Below, piece after piece: positions 8,378-17,519 of a stretch of DNA of 64,000 bases. Below the pieces are notes generated by a model that had not been told where the DNA came from, ran no database searches, and saw only the letters and a list, made by a program, of their open reading frames with translations. Numbering within the stretch: position 1 is the first letter of the stretch; each line of letters opens with the position of its first letter. This DNA is from Fontivita pretiosa (GTDB lineage: Bacteria > Planctomycetota > Phycisphaerae > Tepidisphaerales > Tepidisphaeraceae). The DNA lies in contig NZ_CP191258.1 in the NCBI RefSeq assembly GCF_050410795.1, forward strand, positions 1,798,001 to 1,862,000, in the 5' to 3' direction. A program made the translations under genes and the position numbers.

Positions 8378-9460
8378 CTAGCGCTTGATCCTCGCGCTGC
8401 CGCCGCCAGCGATGTGCAGCAGCTCTTCCAGCGTGATCTGGCTGGTATCGCCCATCGTGCTCATCAGCAGCGCGCCATGAGCCACGCCCAGATTGACGCA
8501 TTCCTGTGGCGTTTTGCCCGTGAGGAAGCCGTAGATGAACCCGCTGGCGAAGCCGTCGCCGCCGCCGACCCGGTCCTCGATCTCCAGGTTCTCATACTTC
8601 GGACCGTCGTAGAACTGGCCTTCGGTCCACATGATCGCCGACCAGTCATTCACCGTCGCGGTTTTCACGCCCCGCAGCGTCGTGCCCACCACCTTGATGT
8701 TCTTGAAATCCTTCACCACCCGCTCAACCATTTTCTTGAACGGGCCGACGTCCAGGCTGCCGGCCTTCTCCACGTCCACGCCCTCGGCCTCGTAGCCGAG
8801 CACTTTCTGGAAGTCCTCTTCATTGCCGATCAGGCAGTCGATGTACGGCACCAGCGGCTTGGTGGTAGCGATCGCTTCCTGGCTGGTCCACAGCTTGGAA
8901 CGGAAGTTCAGGTCGTAAGAAACGATCGTTCCGGCCTCGTGCGCGGCCTTGACGGCTTCGGCGACGACCTGGCGCGTATTCTCACTGAGTGCGGCGAAGA
9001 TTCCGCCGGTGTGCAGCCATCGCACGCCGTCCTGCTTGAAAAGCTTGTTCCAGTTGATTTCTCCGGGCTTGATGCCTGCGGTGGCGGAGTGCCCGCGGTC
9101 GTAGAGCGTAACGCTGGCGCGCTTGGAAACGCCGACTTCGGTGAAATTCAGCCCGATTCGGTCCTTCTTGCCCACCCCGTCGTACTTGCGCTCCACCACA
9201 TAGCTGACGTCCATGCCCACCGCACGCGCATGATTGCGGATGATCGCGCCCATCGGCGAGCTGTTCAGCCCGCCGATCCACCCCGTCCGCAGCCCCAGCC
9301 GCGACAGCGCGTACGCCACGTTGTACTCCCCGCCCCCCACCCATACTTCCAGCACCGGAGAAAACTCGATTCGCCCGTGCTGCGGCGGCGAAAGACGGAT
9401 CATGCACTCCCCCAGTGAAACCAGATCAAACCTGCATTCTTTGGCGTCTCGTATCTTCAT
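8378..9460 (-). CDS. PfkB-family sugar kinase, 2-keto-3-deoxygluconate kinase-like
   Basis: 360 residues from ATG 9460, preceded by AGGAG at a good distance. The ribokinase/PfkB fold shows LVSLGECMIRLSPP at the start, the substrate-site VGGGEYNVAYALSRLG (41-56), SYDLNFRSKLW, LIGNEEDFQKVLG and the C-terminal anion-hole motif EDRVGGGDGFASGFIYGFL. GGGD in place of the common GAGD, and the leading DRV, are typical of KDG kinases. The reaction would be ATP-dependent phosphorylation of KDG or a related sugar acid; the substrate is inferred from this motif only. It is the last gene of a probable four-gene operon (starting at 13137). Confidence 0.85.
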   Translation of the reverse strand: MKIRDAKECRFDLVSLGECMIRLSPPQHGRIEFSPVLEVWVGGGEYNVAYALSRLGLRTGWIGGLNSSPMGAIIRNHARAVGMDVSYVVERKYDGVGKKDRIGLNFTEVGVSKRASVTLYDRGHSATAGIKPGEINWNKLFKQDGVRWLHTGGIFAALSENTRQVVAEAVKAAHEAGTIVSYDLNFRSKLWTSQEAIATTKPLVPYIDCLIGNEEDFQKVLGYEAEGVDVEKAGSLDVGPFKKMVERVVKDFKNIKVVGTTLRGVKTATVNDWSAIMWTEGQFYDGPKYENLEIEDRVGGGDGFASGFIYGFLTGKTPQECVNLGVAHGALLMSTMGDTSQITLEELLHIAGGGSARIKR

Positions 9461-9581
9461 ATCAAGCTCCTGTTGATTCTCCGCCACAGGGCCAGCGGAA
9501 ACGCAGAACGCTTCCACCTGCTTCATTCACTGAGCCTTCTGCGTGTCCTGCGCGACTCTGTGACCGGCTGCCTCTGTATCA

Positions 9582-10694
9582 TCAACTCACCCGACCCCGC
9601 GCATCCACGGGCAGGCGGCGCAGGGTTGTTTCATTCTCGTCCTTCAGCCACACCGCATCATGCAGGTTGATGCACGGGCAGATGTGGTTGGGGATCACGG
9701 TTACCCGCTGGCCAAGCTTCGGCCGGCGGTCGCATCGCGAGGCATCGACCTCGCCATGCTCCTCGCTCAGCCGCGTGATCTTCGCCTGCGCGTATTCCAC
9801 AATGTGGCCGAAACCGCTGTCAGGATCTTTCCAGTTGCGGTCACTGGTAAGCGCCTTGCTCCCGGCGTCGATGACGAACTTGCCCGGCACGGCGTCGCTG
9901 ACCACCGTGCACACCACGCGGGCGGCACAATCCTCAACCCCACAGTACCCGCCACGCATGTAATTCGTGTCGTTGTAGATGTACGTCCCGGGGCGAATTT
10001 CCGTGAGCTGTGGAATCAGGTGCGACTGGCAGGCCGTCGGCGTCGATCCTCCGGAGACGATTTTCGTCTCCAATCCCGCGCGATGCCATTGCTCGATCGT
10101 GTGGATCAGAAGCTGGCTGATGCCGCGCAGAACGTCGCCCTGCTGGTCGGCCGGTTCGTGAACGTGGCCGGGATAGATCATGATGCCATCCAGCCGCAGG
10201 CCTGGCGTGCGGCTGACGTGCCGCGCCAATTGCGTCGCCGCCTCTGGCGACTGCACCCCCGTGCGATGAAAGCCAACATCCAGATCAACCAGGATCCCGA
10301 TCTGGCTGTTGTACCGGCGGGCGTGTTCGGCGATGACATCGGCGGCGAAGGTCGAATCGACCGCCACCCGCACCATCGTGCCATCGGCCGCAAGCTCCGC
10401 CAGACGCCGGCAGCGCGCCGCGTCCAGCGCCGGATACGCCACCAGAACGTCCTGGCTGGCCTGTCGCATCACTTCCGCTTCCCCGGCCTTGGCGACGGTA
10501 AGCCCGATCGCGCCAGCCTGCATCTGAAGCTGCGCCATGAACAACGACTTGTGCGTCTTGGTATGTGGCCGCAGCCCCAGCCCCTGCCGCCGACAGTACT
10601 CCGCCAGCCGAGCAATATTCCGTCGCACCGTCGGCAGATCGATGACCACCGCCGGCGTGGGAACAGACTCGAGCGTGTACGCTGGCTGGCTCAT
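9582..10694 (-). CDS. D-threonine aldolase / D-serine dehydratase-like PLP enzyme (fold type III)
   Basis: 370 residues. The alanine-racemase-like barrel begins with VPTPAVVIDLPTVRRNIARL and has the PLP lysine in LRPHTKTHK (K46). Next come LVDLDVGFHRTGV, MIYPGHVH and VSGGSTPTA (phosphate-binding Gly/Ser loop). The C-terminal beta domain ends with VIPNHICPCINLHD, whose His and Cys are the metal ligands of D-threonine aldolases and DSD1-type D-serine dehydratases. It would act on a D-3-hydroxy-amino acid, by retro-aldol cleavage or dehydration. It lies 104 bases after the enolase-like gene and 121 before the kinase gene, same strand. Confidence 0.85.
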   Translation of the reverse strand: MSQPAYTLESVPTPAVVIDLPTVRRNIARLAEYCRRQGLGLRPHTKTHKSLFMAQLQMQAGAIGLTVAKAGEAEVMRQASQDVLVAYPALDAARCRRLAELAADGTMVRVAVDSTFAADVIAEHARRYNSQIGILVDLDVGFHRTGVQSPEAATQLARHVSRTPGLRLDGIMIYPGHVHEPADQQGDVLRGISQLLIHTIEQWHRAGLETKIVSGGSTPTACQSHLIPQLTEIRPGTYIYNDTNYMRGGYCGVEDCAARVVCTVVSDAVPGKFVIDAGSKALTSDRNWKDPDSGFGHIVEYAQAKITRLSEEHGEVDASRCDRRPKLGQRVTVIPNHICPCINLHDAVWLKDENETTLRRLPVDARGRVS

Positions 10695-10798
10695 GGCGAG
10701 TGTGACAGCCCAACTTCCCGACAGTCGTCGAGCTTACAGCAGACCGACGATTCCACTGACGTGAATGTAGGTTTCGCCCAAGGGAATGCAAGGGCATC

Positions 10799-12091
10799 TC
10801 AGGGTGGCTTGAGCCCCGCATCGGTGAAGATCGCTGCGCCGCGGAAAGAGGCGACATCGCCCAGCTCGCGCGCGATCCGCAGAACCTCGTTCCACTTGGC
10901 CATCCGCTCGCCTCGCGCGAACGAGCCGACCTTGAGCTGGCCTGCATCCGTCGCCACCGCCAGATGCGAAATGAACGCATCCTCCGTCTCCCCCGACCGC
11001 GCCGAGACGATTGGCAGCATCCCGCTCGACTGCGCCAGCCGGATCGCCTGCATCGTCTCCGTCACCGTCCCTACCTGATTCAGCTTGATGAGCACCGAGT
11101 TGGCCAGCTTCTGCTCGATGCCCATCCGAATTCGCTCAAGATTGGTGACGAACAGGTCGTCGCCGACAAGCTGGATCCTGTCCCGCAGCATCTGCGCGAT
11201 GATGTGCCATCCATCCAGATCGACGTCGGCCATGGGGTCTTCGATCGAAATGATCGGATATCGCTGGCACCACTGATCCAGCATCTTGGCCAACTGCTCG
11301 GACGTGAGGCTTTGCCGATCCAGGTCGAATCGGTATCGGTTCGTTTGCTCGTCGTACAGATCACTGGCGGCGATGTCCAGCGACAGCGCCACCTCGCGCC
11401 CCGGTGCGTAACCCGCCGCCTCGATCGCGCGGACGGCCAGCTCCAGCGGCGCCTCGTTGCTGTCGAACTGTGGCCAGTAGCCGCCCTCGTCGGCCACGCC
11501 GAATCGCAGGTTCTGCCGGGCCAGCAGCTCTCCGGCGGCGCGATAGACATTGCAGGTCATCTCCAGCGTCTGCGCGTAGGATGTGGCCCCGACGGCAATC
11601 AGCAGGTAGTCCTGCACATCGGTTCGCCAGTTCGCGTGCGCCCCGCCGCCGATGAGCTGGATCTCGGGCAGGGGCAGCAGCGTTCCCCGGCCAAGATGTC
11701 GGAACAGCGGCACGCCGCGCGCCCGTGCCGCGGCGCTTGCTGTCGCCATCGACACCCCCAGGATCGCGTTGGCCCCCAGCCGCGACTTGTTGGGCGTGCC
11801 ATCAAGCTCGATCAGCCGCCGGTCGATACCCGCCTGGTCCGATGCATCCGCGCCCAGCAGCGCCGGCGCGATGATCGTGCGGACGTTTTCAATTGCGCGA
11901 AAGACCGACCTGCCGCCGAACTTCGACGCATCACCATCGCGAAGCTCCAGCGCCTCGAACTGCCCCGTGGATGCTCCCGACGGCACCAGCCCATGCCCGA
12001 CGCTGCCGTCTTCAAGGCGCACCACCGCCTCGAGCGTCGGATTCCCGCGCGAATCGAAGATCTGGAAGGCATCGATCGATCGGATCCTCAT
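10799..12091 (-). CDS. Divergent enolase-superfamily protein (enolase-like, altered active site)
   Basis: 430 residues from ATG 12091, whose ATGA overlaps the stop of the upstream kinase gene. It aligns along its length with enolase: FDSRGNPTLEAVV, the mobile loop PSGASTGQFEALELRDGD, metal ligands D239 (SLDI), E284 (ISIEDP) and D311 (VGDDLFVTN), base K336 (LIKLNQVGT) and K387 (LKVGS). Two residues that are invariant in glycolytic enolase are replaced: the glutamate of the QEFM motif is D161 (VQDYLL), and the histidine of SHRSGETED is A364 (SARSGETED). It is therefore doubtful as the housekeeping enolase. Its operon of kinases and a PLP lyase suggests a special dehydratase step. Confidence 0.88.
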   Translation of the reverse strand: MRIRSIDAFQIFDSRGNPTLEAVVRLEDGSVGHGLVPSGASTGQFEALELRDGDASKFGGRSVFRAIENVRTIIAPALLGADASDQAGIDRRLIELDGTPNKSRLGANAILGVSMATASAAARARGVPLFRHLGRGTLLPLPEIQLIGGGAHANWRTDVQDYLLIAVGATSYAQTLEMTCNVYRAAGELLARQNLRFGVADEGGYWPQFDSNEAPLELAVRAIEAAGYAPGREVALSLDIAASDLYDEQTNRYRFDLDRQSLTSEQLAKMLDQWCQRYPIISIEDPMADVDLDGWHIIAQMLRDRIQLVGDDLFVTNLERIRMGIEQKLANSVLIKLNQVGTVTETMQAIRLAQSSGMLPIVSARSGETEDAFISHLAVATDAGQLKVGSFARGERMAKWNEVLRIARELGDVASFRGAAIFTDAGLKPP

Positions 12092-13137
12092 CGACGCAAC
12101 CCCGTATCGCACAAGCGGGTGAAGTAACGCTGCACAACGTCATCAAATGCCCCCACCGGCCGCGCGATCAGCTCGCGCGCCAGATCCCTGAGCCACTGCC
12201 GTTGGTTCTCATCAGTCAGATACTCGACCGGCGACTTGCCGTCGAGCCTGGCCAGCAGGAGCATCGGAACCAGCCGCGCCAGACGATGCTGAAACTGCTG
12301 TATCGCCGCATCGTCGTCGCGGGAGGTTGCGTAACTGGACATGAACCGATCGATCGACTGTCGCAGCTCGTCAAGGTGTCGCCCGTGGTACAACGCCTTG
12401 AGACAAAGGTGAGTCACCAGAAAGGCTCCATCGAACGCCGGATCACCATACCAGGCGACTTCGCAATCCAGCAGCACCATCCGTGGCCCGCCGATGAGCA
12501 TGTTCTTGGGGCTGAAATCGCCGTGAACCAGCGCCTCATGCGTCTGGCCCAGCCGCTGCGCCTCGGCGTCGATGACGGGTTGAAGGTCCGGATGCCGCCG
12601 GGCGGTCGTCAGCAGATACGGCTCGATTCGCAGCTCGTGGAAATTGCGGTCGGTGGCGAAGGTGCGTTCGGCGTGCGGATCGCCGGCCGAGCGCGCGTGG
12701 ATCGTTCCCAGTATGCTTCCCGCCATCGCCGCGTGCCTCGGATCGATTCGGCCGTGCATCAGCAGCGTCTTCCAGTTCGCGAAACGCTGATCGTCCAGCC
12801 ACTCCATCGCGAAATAGGCGTGCTGCTGGCTGCCGGCGATCAGTCGGGGCATCGCATCAGGCAGAAACGCACTCACGTATCGGATGAAGTTCTGCTCGGA
12901 GATGTTCCGCCCGACATCCGCGCGCCAGTCATCCTTCACTCTGAGCCGGGCCAAGGCGCGCTTCACGACGAACCTGCGCTGTGGCGTGTGGCCTCCGCCA
13001 CTCTCGACATCGCTGACAAGATAGATATCGCTGGATACGCCCCCCGCCAGCGGCACGAGCGTCGCTCGCGGACTGGTCAGCCCGTCGGCCACCAACTGCC
13101 GCAAAAACTCGCCGTGGATTTGCTGCTGCTCGGACAT
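12088..13137 (-). CDS. APH-fold small-molecule kinase (aminoglycoside phosphotransferase family)
   Basis: 349 residues with the protein-kinase-like APH fold: a Gly-rich AGGVSSDIYLV loop (about 31-41), the ATP-site lysine in RFVVKRAL, Brenner's catalytic motif ALVHGDFSPKNMLI, and the metal-binding LLDCEVAWYGDPAFD. The GDPAFD ending resembles metabolite kinases of the family more than antibiotic-resistance enzymes, so a role in resistance is unlikely. The aspartate of the usual D-F-E is present, as D-C-E. The gene opens the operon with the enolase-like gene, coupled by an ATGA overlap (12088-12091). The substrate is unknown; a hydroxy acid or sugar acid would fit its neighbours. Confidence 0.85.
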   Translation of the reverse strand: MSEQQQIHGEFLRQLVADGLTSPRATLVPLAGGVSSDIYLVSDVESGGGHTPQRRFVVKRALARLRVKDDWRADVGRNISEQNFIRYVSAFLPDAMPRLIAGSQQHAYFAMEWLDDQRFANWKTLLMHGRIDPRHAAMAGSILGTIHARSAGDPHAERTFATDRNFHELRIEPYLLTTARRHPDLQPVIDAEAQRLGQTHEALVHGDFSPKNMLIGGPRMVLLDCEVAWYGDPAFDGAFLVTHLCLKALYHGRHLDELRQSIDRFMSSYATSRDDDAAIQQFQHRLARLVPMLLLARLDGKSPVEYLTDENQRQWLRDLARELIARPVGAFDDVVQRYFTRLCDTGLRR

Positions 13138-13198
13138 CGCGCATCGATCATCCCCGCCGCCAGTCGTTTGGCAACCGCGGCGCGGGGCCAGCCCGATG

Positions 13199-13255
13199 TC
13201 ACGGGCGTCCCGCCCGTGCGGGCGATCGGCCCAGGGGCAGGGCGCCCGTCACACC
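13199..13255. repeat. GC-rich REP-like repeat, second copy
   Basis: Carries the same 20-base core as 4562-4581 (TCACGGGCGTCCCGCCCGTG at 13199-13218), followed about 22 bases later by an imperfect inverted copy (GGGCGCCCGTCAC). It lies in the intergenic stretch between the APH-type kinase start and the HD-GYP gene end. Confidence 0.75.
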
Positions 13256-13292
13256 GAGCTGCACAATGGTAACACCCCATGCGCCCGAAGCA

Positions 13293-14876
13293 TCAGGCGG
13301 CGCGTTGTTCGAGCATTCGGTGAGATTCCAGTGCGCGATCGAAGTCGGCAAAGTCCAGTGTGACAAACAGCGGCACCAGTTCCGGATCGAACTGCGTGCC
13401 GGCGCCGGCGCGAATCTCCTCCAGCACCCGCCGCCTCGGCAGCGCCGGACGGTACGAGCGCGTGGAGCTCATCGCGTCGAACGTGTCGGCCAGCGCCAGC
13501 ACCCGCGCGATCAGGGGGATCTTCTGCCCCGCCAGTTGATGCGGATATCCGCCGCCATCCCATCGCTCGTGATGCCACAGCACCCCGGGCAGCACCCCGG
13601 CCAGCGCGGGGATGTCCTTGAGGATTCGGTGCCCGATCTCGGGGTGTCGCTTGATCTGGGCGAACTCGTCTGCGGTGAGCCTTCCGGGCTTGCACAGCAC
13701 CGCCTCCGGCACGCCGATCTTGCCCACGTCATGGACCATGCCGGCGATGCGATACTCCTCGATGAGCCTGCGATCCAGGTTGATCGCCGCCGCCAGTTTC
13801 GACGCCAGAAGTCCGACCCTCTCGGAGTGGCCGGCGGTGTAGCGGTCCTTGGCATCGATCGAGGCGGTCAGAGCCCGCAGCGTGCCGAAGAACATCTCGC
13901 GCTGCTCGGCGAATCGCGCCAGGTTCTCGTGGAACACGCCCAGGAAATCCGCCGTAGCGTCCAGAAACTGCATCTCGACGCTGGACAGCTCCGGGTCCGG
14001 GCCGAGCTTGTTGCCGGCCAGCAGAACGCCAATCACCTGCCCATCGTGGGTGATCGGCTCGGCCAGGACTTCGGCACCGGTGGCGGCGGCCAGCGCATTG
14101 TCGTCGGGGCGCAGCAGCTTCTTCCAGCCTGCTTCGGTTTGCTGCTGTAGCAGTGGATCGGACAGCAGGCGAATCTGCTCGGGATCGCACGGGGGCTGGC
14201 CGGCGATCAGCGTCCGCCCACTCAGCTCGCGCACGCTGCGGCTGTGCTGGCTGAAGCGGATCGCCAGCCAACTGAACGGCAACACCTCCTGAAGCTGCTG
14301 GCCGATGCTCTGCACGGCCTGCGCCGCGTCGCTGACGCAGTTGATCAGCCGCGCCATCCGATACAGCAGATGCGTCTCCTCATACGCCTGCCCGAGCTTT
14401 TCGCTGAACTGATCGATGGTGCGACCGTCGCGCTCGGATCGCTCCAGATCCTCGCAGAACCAGCGGAGCGTGCGGTGCAGCCGGGGAATGTCGGCGGCGC
14501 GATACACGACCGTGTCCGCGGGCAACGCCGCGGCGTCGCTGGTGAAAACCATCGCCAGGAACAGTGCGGCACGGCGGATACCCTGACGCTGTTCCAGCGG
14601 CAGCAGCCATTGCCCCGGCAACGATTCGATGGGTGGCAGCTCAACGCCGACGGTTCGGGACTCGCTCAGCAGACCCGCCACCAGCTCGATGCGCTGGCGC
14701 ACCGGCGCCGAGCACAGCCACTGCCGCAACCCCGGCCCCAGCCGCGACTGCCGCGGCTCGGCCAGCACTCTGCCGCCCGCGTCGCAGTGCCACAGCGCAA
14801 TGCCCAGCTCCGCGCAGCGCCGCGACAGCGGTTCGTACACGGCCGGCGAACGATCTGAGACCGACAGTTCCGTCAT
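13293..14876 (-). CDS. GAF-like plus HD-GYP domain protein, probable cyclic-di-GMP phosphodiesterase
   Basis: 527 residues from ATG 14876. The N-terminal 180 residues are not recognised; a GAF-like sensor follows (ETHLLYRMARLINCVSDAAQAVQSIGQQLQEVLPFSWLAIRF ... LAEPITHDGQVIGVLLAGNK). The C-terminal catalytic domain has the full HD-GYP signature: AGHSERV, MVHDVGKIGVPE, IKRHPEIGHRIL, LWHHERWDGGGYPHQLAGQKIP and ADTFDAMSSTRSYRPA. All metal and GYP residues are present, so c-di-GMP hydrolysis is expected. It overlaps the response-regulator stop codon by four bases (ATGA), so regulator and enzyme are made together as a split two-component output. Confidence 0.92.
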   Translation of the reverse strand: MTELSVSDRSPAVYEPLSRRCAELGIALWHCDAGGRVLAEPRQSRLGPGLRQWLCSAPVRQRIELVAGLLSESRTVGVELPPIESLPGQWLLPLEQRQGIRRAALFLAMVFTSDAAALPADTVVYRAADIPRLHRTLRWFCEDLERSERDGRTIDQFSEKLGQAYEETHLLYRMARLINCVSDAAQAVQSIGQQLQEVLPFSWLAIRFSQHSRSVRELSGRTLIAGQPPCDPEQIRLLSDPLLQQQTEAGWKKLLRPDDNALAAATGAEVLAEPITHDGQVIGVLLAGNKLGPDPELSSVEMQFLDATADFLGVFHENLARFAEQREMFFGTLRALTASIDAKDRYTAGHSERVGLLASKLAAAINLDRRLIEEYRIAGMVHDVGKIGVPEAVLCKPGRLTADEFAQIKRHPEIGHRILKDIPALAGVLPGVLWHHERWDGGGYPHQLAGQKIPLIARVLALADTFDAMSSTRSYRPALPRRRVLEEIRAGAGTQFDPELVPLFVTLDFADFDRALESHRMLEQRAA

Positions 14877-15271
14877 GCGGCGGAGGCTCCGGAGGCAGGC
14901 AACGACGCCAGCACATCTCCCACACGTGCCAGCAGTTCCTTGATGCTGAACGGCTTGGACAGGAGGAAGCGGATGTTGGTGGCGGCAAGCTGGGCCGCCG
15001 AGAGGTGGTGTCCGCGGGCCGTCAGCATGATCGCCGGTACGCCTGCCGTCCGCGCATCCTGCTTCAGCCTCACGCACATCTCATAACCGCTCATCACCGG
15101 CATCTGGTAGTCGGTGACGATCAGGTCCGGGGGACTGGCCACGGCCAGCGCCAGCGCTTCCTCGCCATCGCAGGCGATCAGAACCTCATACCCCTGCTGG
15201 CGCAGTTTCCCCGCCACAACCGTGGTCACGTAACTCTCGTCGTCGGCGACAATAATCCGGCCCGCGGACAT
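14873..15271 (-). CDS. Single-domain response regulator (CheY-like receiver)
   Basis: 132 residues from ATG 15271, with GGAGGAAC just upstream. The receiver fold shows the acidic pair D10/D11 (IIVADDESY), the phospho-acceptor D54 (LIVTDYQMP), the switch threonine in IMLTARG and the lysine of LLSKPFS. There is no output domain; the HD-GYP gene that overlaps its 3' end is the likely effector or partner. No histidine kinase lies nearby in this window. Confidence 0.92.
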   Translation of the reverse strand: MSAGRIIVADDESYVTTVVAGKLRQQGYEVLIACDGEEALALAVASPPDLIVTDYQMPVMSGYEMCVRLKQDARTAGVPAIMLTARGHHLSAAQLAATNIRFLLSKPFSIKELLARVGDVLASLPASGASAA

Positions 15272-15422
15272 GTTCCTCCGCTCCAATCCCGTTTGCGTTC
15301 CCAACCCCGCTCCACACCGCTAGCATCGACCAAGCCGCCGCACAGGTTCAGCGCCAAACCGCTGAAAACCGGCTGATCAACTCCAAAGCAGTCAACGTTA
15401 TCGGCCCAGCCTGCCTCCTGGA

Positions 15423-17519
15423 TCACCTGGGCAGGAAACGGATTGGCTCGTAGTCCAGCCCCAGCCACGCCAGCAGCAGGTTCACCCCCAGCCAGAATCC
15501 CGCCGCCAGCGCCTCGCCGAAGATCAGCCCGATAAACACCGGCTTGGATCGCTGGAACAGCCGTGCCCCGCCGAAGCGCAGGATCAGCACCTTGGCCAGC
15601 CATCCGAGCATCAGGCTGAACCAGGCCAGTTGCATGAACTGGGCGGTGCTGGCGACGTAGCCGACGGGGACGAATGGCCACCACGGCCACCGCCAGGCCG
15701 CCACCTGAAGCCCCGCCGTTATCCCCAGCCCCAATCCGAAGTGAACCAGCGGGTCGTGCGTCTTGGGCGGGAAGCGCTTTTCGGCCCAGCGGGTCATCGG
15801 ATCCACCAGCTCCTCGCGCGGCAGCACGTACAGCCCGTGGCTGTTGATGCTCACTTCCTCGGCGTTTCGGGAGTGCGAGATCGGCGTGGCGTAGCTGTAA
15901 TAACACCACAGCGACGACCAGGTGGCGACGAAAAAGCCCAGCAGCAGCGTCCAGACGATGACCAGCGCCAGACCCGTCCGCTCGCGGCGCTCATCCCCGC
16001 CGGCCAGATCAACATTGCGCATCCCGTGCAGCGTGTAGGCCAGCAGGCTCTCGCGCGTCGTATTGGCGCCGTTGATCGTGAACACGCCGGTGAAGAACAT
16101 GTCGCGCCCGCTCAGCGCGGTGGCGGGCAGGTTGGTGCTGAACTGCATCATCGTGGTGACCGAGCGAATGAAGGGCATGCCGGTCTCGGCGACAATGCGC
16201 GCGGTGACGATGTGCGGCAGCAGCAGGAAAAAGATGATCAGCGCCGCGACCCACAGGCTGACCTGCATCAGCAACAGCCAGGCGAACATGACCAGCACGC
16301 CCGCGATGGCGATGAACACCGCCCCGCGGTGGCGCGTCGAGGCGCCGCGAAGACGGCCGCTGGCGTCGGAAAGGCCAAACGCGTTGCGGAGCACGCCCGC
16401 CCAGTACAGCCGGCCAACCCATATGATCCCGATCAGGTACACGATCGCCGATCCCAGGTGCTGATCTCGCCAGGCGGCGGTGGTCACGTCCGACTGCATC
16501 CGCCAGCGCATGTACGTGCCGACGAGCTGCATGATCAGGTAGATCGACCACATGCTGAAAGCGGTGCGCGCCTGGATGAAGTACACCACGCCCAGAAACG
16601 TGAAAAACAGCGACGCCCGTTTGATGTGCGCCGGCAGATAGCTCCAGGGCGGCTGCGACATGACTCCCGACAGGTCGTACTCCAGCGGGATTTGCGGGAA
16701 CTTCTTGGGCCAGTAGTCGTGCAGCGATCCGACGCTTTGGATAAGGAACACCGCCGCCAGCGCGATCCAGAATGATCGGCTGCGGAAAAGCGAATTGAGG
16801 CAGCGTCCCGGCTCGGGCTGTTCGATCAGCGAGAACTGAAGTTGCGCCAGCGGAAACGCCAGGCGCTCGTTCACGCCCCACTGCTGTCGCACCAGCCACG
16901 CCAGCGACACCAGGGTTGCGAACAGGGCGGCGATGAACACCCCCCATCCCAGCAGAGGCAGTACCCACGCCCCGTAGGGTATGGCCCGCCCCGGCTCCAG
17001 GCGGGTGTAAAAAAAATGCACGATGTCGCTGTTGCGGCCTTCGGGAATGCTTTCCACGGGAAACAGCCACCCCGGCAGGTGCAGATTCACGAACGCATTC
17101 CAGAAGACCTGATTCGACTTGCCGTGCTGAAACGGCGCCACCAGCAGGGGAAGGAACGATCGCAGCCAGCCCTGTCCCGGCAGGCTGCACGCCACCAGCG
17201 TCATCAGCAGGATGACCGCCAGCTCCGGCGTTTGCAGCGCCTGCCGCGGAACGAAGCGATACAGCAGCGCGTTGAAAACGACCACCAGCAGAAAGAAGCT
17301 GACGACCATCACCACCGGCAGATAGCTGCCGACCAGGAAGCTGTTGGCCACGACGTAGTCGTTGACCGGCGACAGCCCGCAGACCAGCACGGCCAGCAGC
17401 GATCCGACCAGCACGCTCCGCCAGGTGACGGCCCGCCGCAGCGGCTGCGCGCGCCCGGCCAGCGGCTCGAGCCGAGCCTGATCCGGGCCAGTTCTTGAGT
17501 CTGCCACATCCACAGCCAT
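15423..17519 (-). CDS. Large polytopic membrane protein, DUF6785/DUF6784-like (OPT-related)
   Basis: 698 residues from ATG 17519, with about 14-16 transmembrane helices. Recognisable stretches are the early SPVNDYVVANSFLVGSYLP, the AETGMPFIRSVTTMMQFSTNLPATALSGRDMF region, the ANTTRESLLAYTLHGMRN segment and the late FGLGLGITAGLQVAAWRWPWWPFVPVGYV. These are features of the planctomycete/verrucomicrobial DUF6784-DUF6785 proteins, which are distantly related to oligopeptide transporters. The substrate is unknown. The frame stays open upstream, but that part lies antisense to psd and is unlikely to be translated. Confidence 0.8.
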   Translation of the reverse strand: MAVDVADSRTGPDQARLEPLAGRAQPLRRAVTWRSVLVGSLLAVLVCGLSPVNDYVVANSFLVGSYLPVVMVVSFFLLVVVFNALLYRFVPRQALQTPELAVILLMTLVACSLPGQGWLRSFLPLLVAPFQHGKSNQVFWNAFVNLHLPGWLFPVESIPEGRNSDIVHFFYTRLEPGRAIPYGAWVLPLLGWGVFIAALFATLVSLAWLVRQQWGVNERLAFPLAQLQFSLIEQPEPGRCLNSLFRSRSFWIALAAVFLIQSVGSLHDYWPKKFPQIPLEYDLSGVMSQPPWSYLPAHIKRASLFFTFLGVVYFIQARTAFSMWSIYLIMQLVGTYMRWRMQSDVTTAAWRDQHLGSAIVYLIGIIWVGRLYWAGVLRNAFGLSDASGRLRGASTRHRGAVFIAIAGVLVMFAWLLLMQVSLWVAALIIFFLLLPHIVTARIVAETGMPFIRSVTTMMQFSTNLPATALSGRDMFFTGVFTINGANTTRESLLAYTLHGMRNVDLAGGDERRERTGLALVIVWTLLLGFFVATWSSLWCYYSYATPISHSRNAEEVSINSHGLYVLPREELVDPMTRWAEKRFPPKTHDPLVHFGLGLGITAGLQVAAWRWPWWPFVPVGYVASTAQFMQLAWFSLMLGWLAKVLILRFGGARLFQRSKPVFIGLIFGEALAAGFWLGVNLLLAWLGLDYEPIRFLPR

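Noticed and set aside
10799..12091. Housekeeping enolase (eno)
   Set aside because: Two invariant active-site residues are replaced, so I did not assign the glycolytic gene symbol.
12088..13137. Aminoglycoside-resistance gene
   Set aside because: The APH fold is shared by many metabolite kinases; the operon with enolase and sugar-acid-type enzymes points to metabolism.
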